DNA from: Schleiferiaceae bacterium | GTDB taxonomy: Bacteria > Bacteroidota > Bacteroidia > Flavobacteriales > Schleiferiaceae | DNA length: 25,251 nucleotides | NCBI GenBank assembly: GCA_022424815.1 | Contig: JAKMGS010000008.1 | Location: 1-25,251 of the forward strand | Direction of reading: 5' to 3' | In this document: piece after piece, positions 14,723-23,928 of the stretch | Position numbering within the stretch: the stretch's first letter is position 1 | Layout of the letters: each line of letters begins with the position of its first letter | Notes under the pieces: generated by a model | What the model saw: the letters and a program-made list of their open reading frames with translations, nothing else | Database searches by the model: none | Told to the model about the DNA's origin: nothing | Position numbers and translations under genes: made by a program

Positions 14723-15339
14723 TACTTCGGAAGGCTTTGTTCGTAGGGAATGCGGTGTTGTATGCTGCGCCCGAGGGTGACTTCATCTGCAAATTCTAAT
14801 TCGTCTCCGACCGCAATGCCTCGGGCAATGGTGGTGAGTCGAACGTCCAGATCTTTGACCTTTCGGTAGAGATAGAAATTTGTCGTGTCGCCTTCCATGG
14901 TAGTGTTCAGCGCGAAGATGAGCTCTTTGACTTCCCCAGTTTTCAATCGTTCGAGCAGGGAATCTATGGTCAGGTCGCCAGGGCCTATGCCGTCCATTGG
15001 GGAAATCAATCCACCGAGCACATGGTATTTGCCCTGATAGCCGCCTGTATTTTCAATGGCCATCACATCGCGTACATCTTCAACGACACAAACGGTCGTT
15101 TCGTCTCTTTTTGGGGAGGCACAAATGCTACACTCTTCGGTATCCGAGATGGTATGACAGGTGGAGCAGAAGGTGGTATTGTCTCGAAGATCGAGCAATC
15201 GCTCGGCCAATCGGTGAGTTTGATCGGCCGGTCGGCGCAACAGGTGCAGGGCCAGACGAAGGGCAGTCTTCTTACCGATGCCGGGAAGACGGCTAATTTC
15301 CTCTACGGCAGCTTCTATTTTTCGAGACGAGAAATTCAT
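14722..15339 (-). CDS. recR: Recombination mediator protein RecR
   Basis: RecR works with RecO (and RecF) to load RecA onto SSB-coated single-stranded DNA in gap repair. The 205 residues match the family. An N-terminal helix-hairpin-helix region lies at about 8-35 (ISRLPGIGKKTALRLALHLL). A zinc finger uses C58, C61, C70 and C73 (CSTC and CSIC). A Toprim domain starts near 81 (VCVVEDVRDVMAIENT) and includes HVLGGLISPMDGIGP. A C-terminal Walker-B-like tail contains GDELEFADEVTLGRS. The ATG at 15339 is preceded by a TACTTTTG box. The stop overlaps the GTG of the glycosyltransferase gene. The gene is divergent from the first symporter across only 38 bp. Confidence 0.96.
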   Translation of the reverse strand: MNFSSRKIEAAVEEISRLPGIGKKTALRLALHLLRRPADQTHRLAERLLDLRDNTTFCSTCHTISDTEECSICASPKRDETTVCVVEDVRDVMAIENTGGYQGKYHVLGGLISPMDGIGPGDLTIDSLLERLKTGEVKELIFALNTTMEGDTTNFYLYRKVKDLDVRLTTIARGIAVGDELEFADEVTLGRSIQHRIPYEQSLPK

Positions 15340-15377
15340 GTGCTTTCAAAAGTAAGGGATTGCGCATATTTGTGAAC
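15340..15377. promoter_or_regulatory. Compact divergent promoter region recR / SSS symporter
   Basis: Only 38 bp separate the two start codons. The minus strand has TACTTTTG (15354-15347), an exact TANNTTTG, ending 7 nt before the recR ATG. The plus strand has CATATTTG (15365-15372), 7 of 8 matches, ending 5 nt before the symporter ATG. If used, both would give nearly leaderless transcripts. No TTTG at -33 is clear on either strand, and either promoter could instead lie inside the other gene. Confidence 0.35.
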
Positions 15378-16802
15378 ATGAACTACACGCTCTTTTTAAC
15401 CCTTTTGTTGGTATATGTCGCTGTTTTGGTCATTGTGGGCCGATTCACTGCTGGCTCCGGCTCGAACCAAACCTTCTTTACGGCGAACCGAAATGCGAAT
15501 TGGCTCTTGGTCAGCTTCGGCATGATCGGCGCTTCCTTATCGGGGGTCACCTTCATTAGCGTCCCAGGCTGGACCGCGAATTCCGGCTGGACCTACATGC
15601 TTATGGTCCTGGGCTACCTCATTGGTTATGCCATCATCGCGTTCGTGCTGCTGCCGGTCTATTACCGCTACAAGGTGATCAGCATTTACTCGTACTTGGG
15701 ATACAAATTAGGCAAAGAGAGTTACCAAACCGGATCTGCATTCTTTCTGCTCTCACGCATTATTGGTGCTTCCGGGCGCCTGTACATCGTAACGATGATC
15801 GTACAAATCACCATCTGCGATGCGTTCAACATCCCGTTCTTGGTGACTGCAATGATCGTCCTTGCACTCATAGCAGTATATAGTGCAAGCGGGGGCATTG
15901 CCACCATCGTCATCACCGATACGCTGCAAACCACGTTGATGCTTGCCGCTACTGGGATGGCGCTGTATTTTGTAGGACGTGAGGTTCTGAGCGAAGGCCA
16001 GGGGTTATGGTCTTACATTTCTTCTAGCGACCAATTCTATTTTGTCGAAGAAGGCACCGCTCGTGCTTGGTGGAAGCAAGTGTTGGGAGGGGCTTCCATT
16101 GCCGTTGCCATGACTGGCCTCGACCAAGATATGATGCAGAAAAACCTTACGGTGCGCACTCTGCGCGGGGCTCAGAAAAACATGATCCTACTGGGTATAA
16201 CCTTGATTTTCGTCAACGCCCTTTTCTTGAGTTTGGGTGTGGTCTTATCGGATTATGCCGCCATGGCAGGTATTTCAGAAACGGGGGACAAGATGTTTGC
16301 CGCGGTGGCGACCAGCTCGGCCATGCCGCCGGTTCTTGGGGCCGTTTTCTTCCTCGGTCTGCTCGCAGCCGCCTTCTCCAGTGCCGATAGCGCCCTGGCC
16401 TCGCTTACCACTGCGTTTTGCGTGGACTTTTTAGGGCTCGAAGGCGAGGGCTCAACCACGACCCGCAACCAAGTCTATGTAGCCTTCATGGCCGTGATCC
16501 TTGCCGTCATGTTTGGGATTTACCAGCTGCAAGAGGAAACCATCATTTCCACCTTGTTTACTGCTGCAGGCTACACCTACGGGCCATTATTAGGATTGTT
16601 TGCGCTAGCATTAACGACCAACCGCACGATCTCACATTGGGGCGTTTTGGCCGTCGCCATCGCAGCGCCATTGCTGTCCTATGGACTGAGCCTGTGGGCG
16701 CCCACGTTGGGCTATACCATTGGGTTCGAATTATTGCTTTACAACGGAGCGATCACTTACGTGGGCGCCTGGCTGATTAGCCAAGCACCCTCACGTAGTT
16801 AG
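15378..16802 (+). CDS. Sodium:solute symporter (SSS family), first copy
   Basis: This is a predicted inner-membrane Na+-coupled importer (LeuT fold) of 474 residues with about 13 transmembrane helices. The substrate is unknown. The N-terminal loop GRFTAGSGSNQTFFTANRN and the broken helix GMIGASLSGVTFISVPGW are typical of the family. GLDQDMMQKNLTVRT follows helix 7. The Na2-site helix is AAAFSSADSALASLTTAF. I chose the ATG at 15378 (MNYTLFL...) because it opens directly on the first helix; the frame also allows a TTG six codons earlier (15360). The stop TAG overlaps the stop TAA of the convergent protease gene (TTAG), so no terminator fits between them. The loop after the helix that follows the GLDQD motif is short (LSDYAAMAGISETGDKM), unlike in the second symporter of the window. 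Confidence 0.93.
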   Translation: MNYTLFLTLLLVYVAVLVIVGRFTAGSGSNQTFFTANRNANWLLVSFGMIGASLSGVTFISVPGWTANSGWTYMLMVLGYLIGYAIIAFVLLPVYYRYKVISIYSYLGYKLGKESYQTGSAFFLLSRIIGASGRLYIVTMIVQITICDAFNIPFLVTAMIVLALIAVYSASGGIATIVITDTLQTTLMLAATGMALYFVGREVLSEGQGLWSYISSSDQFYFVEEGTARAWWKQVLGGASIAVAMTGLDQDMMQKNLTVRTLRGAQKNMILLGITLIFVNALFLSLGVVLSDYAAMAGISETGDKMFAAVATSSAMPPVLGAVFFLGLLAAAFSSADSALASLTTAFCVDFLGLEGEGSTTTRNQVYVAFMAVILAVMFGIYQLQEETIISTLFTAAGYTYGPLLGLFALALTTNRTISHWGVLAVAIAAPLLSYGLSLWAPTLGYTIGFELLLYNGAITYVGAWLISQAPSRS

Positions 16803-19800
16803 TGAATGATAGAAATTCTTTGAGTACTGCGCAGCCCATTGTTGCTTACTTCGAGCAGATATGTACCGGCTGGCATTTGTTGGTAATCTAGGATGAGATC
16901 ACCAGTTACTGTTGGGTAGGTGCTGCGAGATAGAGCAGCGCCGCTGAGGTCAAATAATTGGATCTGTACCGCACCTTCAACTTCACCCATGTTGATCTGA
17001 ATCAAGCCATTCGACGGGTTCGGATATAGGGTCCAATTAGTTTTCTCTATATCACCCAATCCAATGTTGTTGTAGGTCGTGGTCGTTTGATCCGTCCCAC
17101 AATCTGTCGTGATCGTCAAGGTAATGGTGTACGACGCGCCTCCCGTAGCGTAGGTATGCACAGGGTTTTGTGTGGTATCGGTCGTACCGTCGCCAAATTC
17201 CCACAACCACGCCGTCGGGGCTGGGGTACTTTGATCGGTAAACTGGTAGGTCGTTCCCGAGGTTAGGGCGAGGCCAAACTTCGCATCTAGCTTAGGGCCT
17301 GGAACCAATACGGCACTATCCGCGACGAAGGTGTAGGCATTGTAATAGGTATATTCTAGATCGTAATCTGTGGCGATGTTCAGGGTGGTGTTGTGTGCAC
17401 CGAGGCCTGCGAAGGTCGAGGTGAGCGATGAGCCCTGGCGGTTCAAGGTGAAATCACCGGCCAACGTGGTGTCTGTCGAGGTAAGTTCGAAGCTGAACGG
17501 CACATCTTCACAGATGGTCGATGGCAATTGTAGGGTCGCTGTAGAAGGAGTACCGCCCAAATCAATGACGCGGATGTTGTCCAAATACAGGTTGTTTCCG
17601 TAGCCACAAATGCCCATGAATTGAAATTGTATGAAGTCCGAGGCGAGGTTGCCGAGCGCCACGGTATCCGTGCGCCAATCTGCCTTGCCTGAAGGCACGT
17701 AGGTGGAGTTGCTAGAACTTACCGTGGCAAGATCTGCGTTGCCTTTGAGGTAGAGGGTATCGAAGGTCGATCCACAATCCGTACTCACGAGTACGGCCAA
17801 GGTATCGGCATACGTGCTCGAATAGGGGGCGTAGCTAATATCAAACATCAAGGTAGGATTGCTGTAGCCACTCACATCAAATTTCGGGCTCTCCAAATAA
17901 TCTACAGCGCCTGTGCTGCCGTAGTTGTAATAGCCCATGTACATCGCCGCAGATTTGGCACCTGTAGGTCCAGCCACTTCTGCCATTGCCCAAGTTGTTC
18001 CGCCGTCCGGATTGATGACCGTGAAATCTGAGTTTGAGGCGAAGGTCCACGTTTCCACAACAGGCAATCCAGGCAGCGGACTGACCGTAATGTAGTTCGT
18101 TTGAACGAGGGTGTCGGAACCGTAGTTGTTCGTTGCAATCAAGGTGATGCTGTAGCTGCCGTAAGCGCTGAAACTGATCTCAGGGTTTTGGCTGGTCGCA
18201 CTTGTTCCATTCACAAAGCTGTGGGTAGAGGGAGTAATGGACCAATTCCACGAGGTCGGTGTTTTCTGACTGTCGTCTGTCAAGACAATAGCCGTATTCA
18301 AACAAGGGGTGGTGGTACTCGCACTGAAGTCCGCATCCGGCACCCCGATGTTATCAATCACGCCTACTTCATCAATGGCAATATCGCTCTGATAACCGTC
18401 TCCGGTGGTTCCGGTGAAGCGCAAGATGATGGTGTCGCCGGCATAGGATACTAAATCTTCGGTCACATTGACCCAGCTGTTGCCCTGGCTGCCGCTTACG
18501 CTGGTCAACAGGTGCCATTGGTTGCCGTCGAAGAGTTCGACTTTTAGGCTTCCGATATTGGCTCCATTCATGTGGTAAGAGAAGCTCAATTCAGGCGCGA
18601 TGGCTGTGCTCAAATCAATACACGGGCTCAACAATACCGCATCTTGGTAATCACAGTTCCCTGAAGATTCAAGGTAGAGGTATTTGCCATTTCCGCTCAC
18701 ATCAGCACTGGGACCCGTACCGGCACTCTGCGTACCGCCGCTCCAAGTTCTCCAATCGATATCGTCCTCACTACCGTTGGCTAGGTTCACCCAATTTCCT
18801 CCCAAACTACACGCCGTGCCGCCACAGTTCGTGGCATTGCTACAGTTGCTGAACCCGTTCATGTTTTGCCCAAATGGCAAGGCATAGAGGGTAGAGTTGA
18901 AGTAGGTGATGTTGGTCTGTACGGTATCGTTCAAGCCGTTTTGGTCGCCGCTCAATTCCGACCACACCGTGATGTTTTGATTGCTGGTGCCTGACCACGC
19001 CAACGGGGTTGCGAAGGTGAAGGCCGTATCGCCATAAGGAGGGACGCTCGCGAATAGCGTATCTCTGACTGTCGTACCGTTGAACGTGTAGGCCACGGCC
19101 ACGGTGTCCAAGGTGCTGGTGGACGGATTGTTAATCTGGATGCTGACGGGAACCGAAGTGCTGTGGCAGCTGGTCACAAGGGTGGGGTTTAATACGGCGC
19201 CAATTGCGGCATCGCGTGGCAGCGGACAAGCACTCGTTCCCGCAGGTAATTCAATAGCATAAGCACGCTTACCGTGTACACCATCCAGATCGGCACTACC
19301 GCTGATCCAAGTCGCTGCGGTCGGCTGGTAAGGAATAACCATCGAGTTGGTTGGTGAGGTCATCACGCTGTCCATGTATTTCGCGCCGAGGATGTAGGCG
19401 GTATAGCTGTTCGCCCCGCTCACGGTTCCCACGGTAATTTTTACACTGTCCGGACACGCCCAATCCAGCTGTACGCTGTTCGGCTGGCCTAAGATGAGGA
19501 ACGGCCCTGCAATAGAGGTATCAGAACCATTGATCACGCGCAAGAAGGCATCATTAGTCGCCACGTACGGCACGCTCCAGTTCGCCACTCGGTTCCCGCT
19601 AATAGCACTGAGGCTCAACGAAGACCAAGTCGCCATCGAATCCGTACTGTACGCCCAGCTCAACCCTGTGGTCGGGCCGTTCCAGCGTACGGTGGTAGCG
19701 CCCGGTTCTAGGGCAGCGCCGGCATGCGGGTAATCCAAGCTGATGGTGCTCATCTCGTAATCATAGACCACATAGAATTTCTGTGGGCCCGAAGGCACAT

Positions 19801-21559
19801 TCGTTCCGTAGACCTTTAGGGTAAAGTCACCGGTAGACGGGGTGGATAGGGTCACCTGCTCGGCGTTATTCAAGGTATCCACACCACGTGTGGCTAAATA
19901 GTTCAAGGTGGTAGCGTTAGGCGCCGGGTTGAGCACCCAAGGTTGGAAGCTGCTGCTTTGGCTTTCGTCAACTACCTCAAAATCGAGGTTGTTGACCAAT
20001 GCTTTCGAGGCGAAGGTGGACCCTTCTGTATCCGTCCAGTACAACATGGCGCGGAAGTCTTTGGCACCGGCCGGCAGGTTGATGCTGTAGGACAGGGTGT
20101 CGTTGGTGGAAGCGGTACCTACAAAGAAATTGGTATCGGTAATGGTACGCAACGCGCGGCGTGCGTTGATGCGGCCGTAGCCGAAAATAAAATCGGGCCC
20201 TACATTCCCTAAATCATCCGCCGTATTCATTCCAATGGCTTTCAACAATCCGCCGTCGGCCGTGTCGTTCTGAATGACATCGTAAGCGTTGTGCAAAACC
20301 GCAAAAAAGCCCGCTGCCCCTGGAGCGGCCATTGAGGTCCCGGTCTTATAGCCGTAGGTATGTGGGTCGATGGTGCTGTAGACGTTTGTTCCTACTGAGG
20401 CGATGTCCGGTTTAATACGTCCATCATCTGCAGGGCCACGTGAGGAGGATGGGGCAATGGCATCTAGGTAGGTGATGTTCGCCGTTGCCACCACGTTCTT
20501 CCCTTGCTTGTGTCCACCGGTGATATTCCCCCATTGAGAGCCGGCGCCATAGCCACAGTTTGATCCGTTACTGTTTCCGGCACTAAAAACGTGTAGGAGG
20601 GCTGGATTTTGAATGATGTCTTTATCAACTTGGGCTGCATAGCTGGTGTATCCCGCGTTACAGCCGTTTGAGTAGGAAGAATTGGTCACGCGAACGCCAT
20701 AGCTGTTGTAGTGCGCATCAACGTTCGATAAGTTGCCCGGGTAGCTGTAGTACACGTTGTAGGCTCCGGGGGCCACACCTTCTCCGTCCGGATCGATATT
20801 ACCGGCGCCGAGGATGGTTCCCGCCACGTGATCCCCATGGTCTCCCAAACTCGTACCTGCCAATGAGGTGAGTCGGCCTTTGTAATCTGCGTGTGGGCCT
20901 ATATCTCCATCGTCGCCATGGCCCACCGCTACGCCCGTACCGTCGTAGGGAAGAGAGGCTTGCGTTTGGGATACACGCCCGGCTGCTCGTGCATTGAAGT
21001 TTTCCGGGCTTCCAGGCTCTTCGATGGCTTGAATGAATCTGATTTGCTCGTAAGCGGCGAGGTTCAATAGGTCGTTCGGGTCAACCAGTAGGGTGTACCA
21101 ATTATTCCCCAAGGCCTCTGCTTTAAAAAAGGCCATGGCGGTTGGAAGGGATTGGCGAACCTCAAACAAGATCGCGACCTCATCGCCCACCCAAGCCCAG
21201 CTCGGAATGTCCATTGTCGCCAACGGCCCATCTAATTTCATGGCCGCGCTAAAGGGCATGAAGGCACTAACGCCCGCGTTTTTCAAGGCATCCGCTGTGA
21301 TTCCGCCCGGTAGCGCCACTTCGAAGGCATTTTCAGGCAAATATTGCATGAGCTCAACGCCCAAATCCTCCAAGGCTTTTTTATCTTCGGCAAGCACTGG
21401 ACCATCCCATAGCGCCACGCCATAGGTAGTACGCTGTGCTTTGATACCTATAAAAGTCTCTTTTTCAATACGATAGGTTCCGGATTTAAGTTTTAGGGCC
21501 AATTGGGCCTGCGCTTGAAAACCAACAATCGTGAGTAGGAGGAGTAAAAATCGAGTCAT
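16799..21559 (-). CDS. Secreted subtilisin-like (S8) serine protease with MAM-like, PKD and type IX sorting domains
   Basis: This protein of about 1586 residues is a predicted exported endopeptidase. Positions below count from the TTG at 21565, two codons before the likely ATG at 21559. The signal peptide is 1-20 (ends QAQAQ) and the N-terminal propeptide region is about 22-195. The S8 domain is about 208-475: Asp in VGHGDDGD (D218/D219), His in GDHGDHVAGT (H246), oxyanion Asn in FSAGNSNG (N331), Ser in GTSMAAPG (S411). A beta-sandwich (485-605), Ig-like and CARDB-like segments follow. Then come a MAM-like module (about 895-1072, with YHMNGA at 997-1002), PKD (1075-1163), a second MAM-like module (1170-1336), PKD with WEFGDGTTD (1428-1500), and a type A T9SS tail (1508-1588, LYPNPSNG, PAGTYLLEV). 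It likely acts on extracellular protein for nutrition. It leaves almost no intergenic space on either side. Confidence 0.93.
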   Translation of the reverse strand: MTRFLLLLLTIVGFQAQAQLALKLKSGTYRIEKETFIGIKAQRTTYGVALWDGPVLAEDKKALEDLGVELMQYLPENAFEVALPGGITADALKNAGVSAFMPFSAAMKLDGPLATMDIPSWAWVGDEVAILFEVRQSLPTAMAFFKAEALGNNWYTLLVDPNDLLNLAAYEQIRFIQAIEEPGSPENFNARAAGRVSQTQASLPYDGTGVAVGHGDDGDIGPHADYKGRLTSLAGTSLGDHGDHVAGTILGAGNIDPDGEGVAPGAYNVYYSYPGNLSNVDAHYNSYGVRVTNSSYSNGCNAGYTSYAAQVDKDIIQNPALLHVFSAGNSNGSNCGYGAGSQWGNITGGHKQGKNVVATANITYLDAIAPSSSRGPADDGRIKPDIASVGTNVYSTIDPHTYGYKTGTSMAAPGAAGFFAVLHNAYDVIQNDTADGGLLKAIGMNTADDLGNVGPDFIFGYGRINARRALRTITDTNFFVGTASTNDTLSYSINLPAGAKDFRAMLYWTDTEGSTFASKALVNNLDFEVVDESQSSSFQPWVLNPAPNATTLNYLATRGVDTLNNAEQVTLSTPSTGDFTLKVYGTNVPSGPQKFYVVYDYEMSTISLDYPHAGAALEPGATTVRWNGPTTGLSWAYSTDSMATWSSLSLSAISGNRVANWSVPYVATNDAFLRVINGSDTSIAGPFLILGQPNSVQLDWACPDSVKITVGTVSGANSYTAYILGAKYMDSVMTSPTNSMVIPYQPTAATWISGSADLDGVHGKRAYAIELPAGTSACPLPRDAAIGAVLNPTLVTSCHSTSVPVSIQINNPSTSTLDTVAVAYTFNGTTVRDTLFASVPPYGDTAFTFATPLAWSGTSNQNITVWSELSGDQNGLNDTVQTNITYFNSTLYALPFGQNMNGFSNCSNATNCGGTACSLGGNWVNLANGSEDDIDWRTWSGGTQSAGTGPSADVSGNGKYLYLESSGNCDYQDAVLLSPCIDLSTAIAPELSFSYHMNGANIGSLKVELFDGNQWHLLTSVSGSQGNSWVNVTEDLVSYAGDTIILRFTGTTGDGYQSDIAIDEVGVIDNIGVPDADFSASTTTPCLNTAIVLTDDSQKTPTSWNWSITPSTHSFVNGTSATSQNPEISFSAYGSYSITLIATNNYGSDTLVQTNYITVSPLPGLPVVETWTFASNSDFTVINPDGGTTWAMAEVAGPTGAKSAAMYMGYYNYGSTGAVDYLESPKFDVSGYSNPTLMFDISYAPYSSTYADTLAVLVSTDCGSTFDTLYLKGNADLATVSSSNSTYVPSGKADWRTDTVALGNLASDFIQFQFMGICGYGNNLYLDNIRVIDLGGTPSTATLQLPSTICEDVPFSFELTSTDTTLAGDFTLNRQGSSLTSTFAGLGAHNTTLNIATDYDLEYTYYNAYTFVADSAVLVPGPKLDAKFGLALTSGTTYQFTDQSTPAPTAWLWEFGDGTTDTTQNPVHTYATGGASYTITLTITTDCGTDQTTTTYNNIGLGDIEKTNWTLYPNPSNGLIQINMGEVEGAVQIQLFDLSGAALSRSTYPTVTGDLILDYQQMPAGTYLLEVSNNGLRSTQRISIIH

Positions 21560-21564
21560 AGACA

Positions 21565-23928
21565 ATGAAAAATTGGAACGTGAATATACTATCTAACCGC
21601 CGCCATTTAAAATGGTTGGGGCTCTTCCTTTTAGTTTTCCACATAAACCATGCCCAAGCCCAATACAAACCCTTGACCCAAAGCCAAGCCATGGCTGAAA
21701 TGGAGCGCTTTGGCTCCGGCAAGCGCGTGTTGTACATGGCGGCCCACCCCGACGATGAAAATACCCGATTGATTGCGTGGTTGTCGAATGCGCTTGATGC
21801 GGAAACTACATATTTATCGCTTACCCGAGGTTCGGGCGGACAAAATTTGATCGGCGACGAGCTTGGAGCCGAGCTCGGTGTGATCCGTGAACACGAACTG
21901 CGCGCCGCACGTAGTGTCGACGGAGGGAACCAGCGTTTCACCGATGCCCTTGACTTTGGATATTCCAAAAGTGTAGACGAGGTGTGGACCAAGTGGGACC
22001 ACGACGACCTCCAATTGCAAGCCGTGCGCACCATACGAGAACTGAAGCCAGATTTTATCATTACACGTTTCCCTCCAGACGAGCGCGCCGGTCACGGCCA
22101 CCACACGGCCTCAGCTGAACTGGCCATCGAATGTGCGGAGCTCGCCGCAGACGAGCAATACGACATAGCAACGGCAGCTTGGTCCGTACAGGGCGTTTGG
22201 TGGAACACCTCCGTTTGGTGGGATCCTACCTTGAAAGACGATCCGGAAGCGGTGTACCTAGATATGAGTGGATTCGACCCGTTATTGGGAGATACCTATG
22301 GCGCCATCGGCGATGCCGCGCGTTCCATGCACAAGTGTCAGGGATTTGGTGTTCCCATCAATCGCGGTCCGCGTGAAGAGTACTTCAAGAAGCTTTGGGG
22401 CGGGGGCGATTTATCGGCTTACCTCATGCCGGATCGTGGCGCGGATGCTCAAAGTTTGTTGGCACAAGACGCGGCTTTTGCCCTTGAAATAGGCGACCAA
22501 AAGCAAGCCATTGCCAAATGGGCAGAACTGGGCAAGGTATTGTTGGAGCAAACCACCCCAGAATCTGATAAATACCAGCGCTGGCAACAGGTCATGCTGC
22601 ATCTTTTGGGCGTGTATGCTGAGGTCTTCACTTCTAGTAACCCTATGCCGGAAGGTCCCTCATATACAGCGACCTTGGTGCTTCAAGCCCTAAATTTTGA
22701 TCTGGAAGTGAAGCTCGCCTCGGTTAAGGCACCCACTAAAGATATTGGATTGAATCCCGCACAGGTACTGACTAGCGAAGGACAGGAGCTTGAAGTAGAT
22801 TTATACGATGAGGGTAAGATTACAAAGTACATTAGGGTCCGATTAGAACATGAATCCGCCATCATTTTACTCTACCTCAAGCCTGTCGCGAAACTCAGTG
22901 AACGCGCTGTAGGGGAATACCGAGAGGGGGTCGCAGTGGAGCCGGCCATTCATGCGAAGTTCGACCAAACCGTCTATTGGAATACGGGCAAAAAAGGATC
23001 TATTGGATACAGCATTTACTCCAAGGATGGGGGTGAGTTGAGTTGGTATTTGAGTGCCTCAAATGAGTTGAATCTTGCGTGGGATCATGTGGAAAGTGCA
23101 ACGCTGAATGCAGGTTGGAATCACTTTGAGGTCGAGTTGCCATCGAAGATGTCTAATGGGGTGTTCCAATTGAATATCGGTGATGTGCCGACTTCACAAT
23201 TGGGTTTGATGTGGTTTCCTTCGTACTCGGAAAAGCAAACCATCAGCTACCCACATATAGGCACACATTATAGGTACACTCCGGCACAAGCGACTTTAAC
23301 CGTCCTCGACCTCAATAAAAAGCGCATCAAAGTGGGCTACATTGAAGGGGCAGGGGATTTGATGGATGAGACGTTAGAGAGCGTCGGCTATGAGGTGGTT
23401 AGGATTACAGAAGAGACGCCAGAGCTTTGGGATGAAGTGGATGCCGTATTGGTTGGCATTCGTGCCTTTAATACCGAAGCATGGTTGATGGAGAGTGAGG
23501 AGCGCATCAAAAGTTTTGTGGCCAATGGCGGAAATTTTGTGGTGACCTATACTACGGCGGGCCGAAGCGGGATGGCATTGCCATTGCCTGTGCCTTTGAC
23601 CGTGGGCCGTGATCGTGTGACGGAAGAAGAGGCGCCGGTGGCGCTGAAAGAATTGGACCTCCTTCAAGAACCCAATGCCCTCAGCGAAGCTGATTTTGAA
23701 CAATGGGTGCAGGAGCGTGGTTTATATTTCCCGAGCGAATACGAAGGCTATACCACCGCTTTGAGCATCACGGAATCTACGGGGACTGTGTATGAAAACT
23801 CGACTGTGGTTGCAGAGTATGGGAAAGGTTCCGTAATTTACACAGGCCTGTCGCTCTTCCGGGAATTGCCGAAAGGGGTTCCAGGCGCTTTGAGACTACT
23901 ACAAAATATCCTGCATTATGACCGTTAA
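21565..23928 (+). CDS. Exported PIG-L family deacetylase with C-terminal glutamine-amidotransferase-like domain
   Basis: This 787-residue protein carries a zinc-dependent N-acetyl hydrolase domain of the PIG-L/LmbE family. Such enzymes remove acetyl groups from N-acetylated amino sugars. A signal peptide (basic NRRHLK, hydrophobic core 16-27, then NHAQAQ) sends it out of the cytoplasm. The catalytic motif is AAHPDDE with H61, D63 and D64. The third Zn ligand lies in HGHH (H177-H180), followed by TASAELA. Between about 200 and 580 is a mixed region with beta-sandwich character. From about 585 a flavodoxin/class-I glutamine-amidotransferase-like domain starts (KVGYIEGAGDLMDETLESVG, then AVLVGIRAFNT and FVANGGNFVVTY) and runs to the end; no nucleophilic Cys is seen. 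The ATG lies 5 bp from the ATG of the divergent protease. The 3' end overlaps the next small gene by 11 nt. The substrate is not known. Confidence 0.9.
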   Translation: MKNWNVNILSNRRHLKWLGLFLLVFHINHAQAQYKPLTQSQAMAEMERFGSGKRVLYMAAHPDDENTRLIAWLSNALDAETTYLSLTRGSGGQNLIGDELGAELGVIREHELRAARSVDGGNQRFTDALDFGYSKSVDEVWTKWDHDDLQLQAVRTIRELKPDFIITRFPPDERAGHGHHTASAELAIECAELAADEQYDIATAAWSVQGVWWNTSVWWDPTLKDDPEAVYLDMSGFDPLLGDTYGAIGDAARSMHKCQGFGVPINRGPREEYFKKLWGGGDLSAYLMPDRGADAQSLLAQDAAFALEIGDQKQAIAKWAELGKVLLEQTTPESDKYQRWQQVMLHLLGVYAEVFTSSNPMPEGPSYTATLVLQALNFDLEVKLASVKAPTKDIGLNPAQVLTSEGQELEVDLYDEGKITKYIRVRLEHESAIILLYLKPVAKLSERAVGEYREGVAVEPAIHAKFDQTVYWNTGKKGSIGYSIYSKDGGELSWYLSASNELNLAWDHVESATLNAGWNHFEVELPSKMSNGVFQLNIGDVPTSQLGLMWFPSYSEKQTISYPHIGTHYRYTPAQATLTVLDLNKKRIKVGYIEGAGDLMDETLESVGYEVVRITEETPELWDEVDAVLVGIRAFNTEAWLMESEERIKSFVANGGNFVVTYTTAGRSGMALPLPVPLTVGRDRVTEEEAPVALKELDLLQEPNALSEADFEQWVQERGLYFPSEYEGYTTALSITESTGTVYENSTVVAEYGKGSVIYTGLSLFRELPKGVPGALRLLQNILHYDR

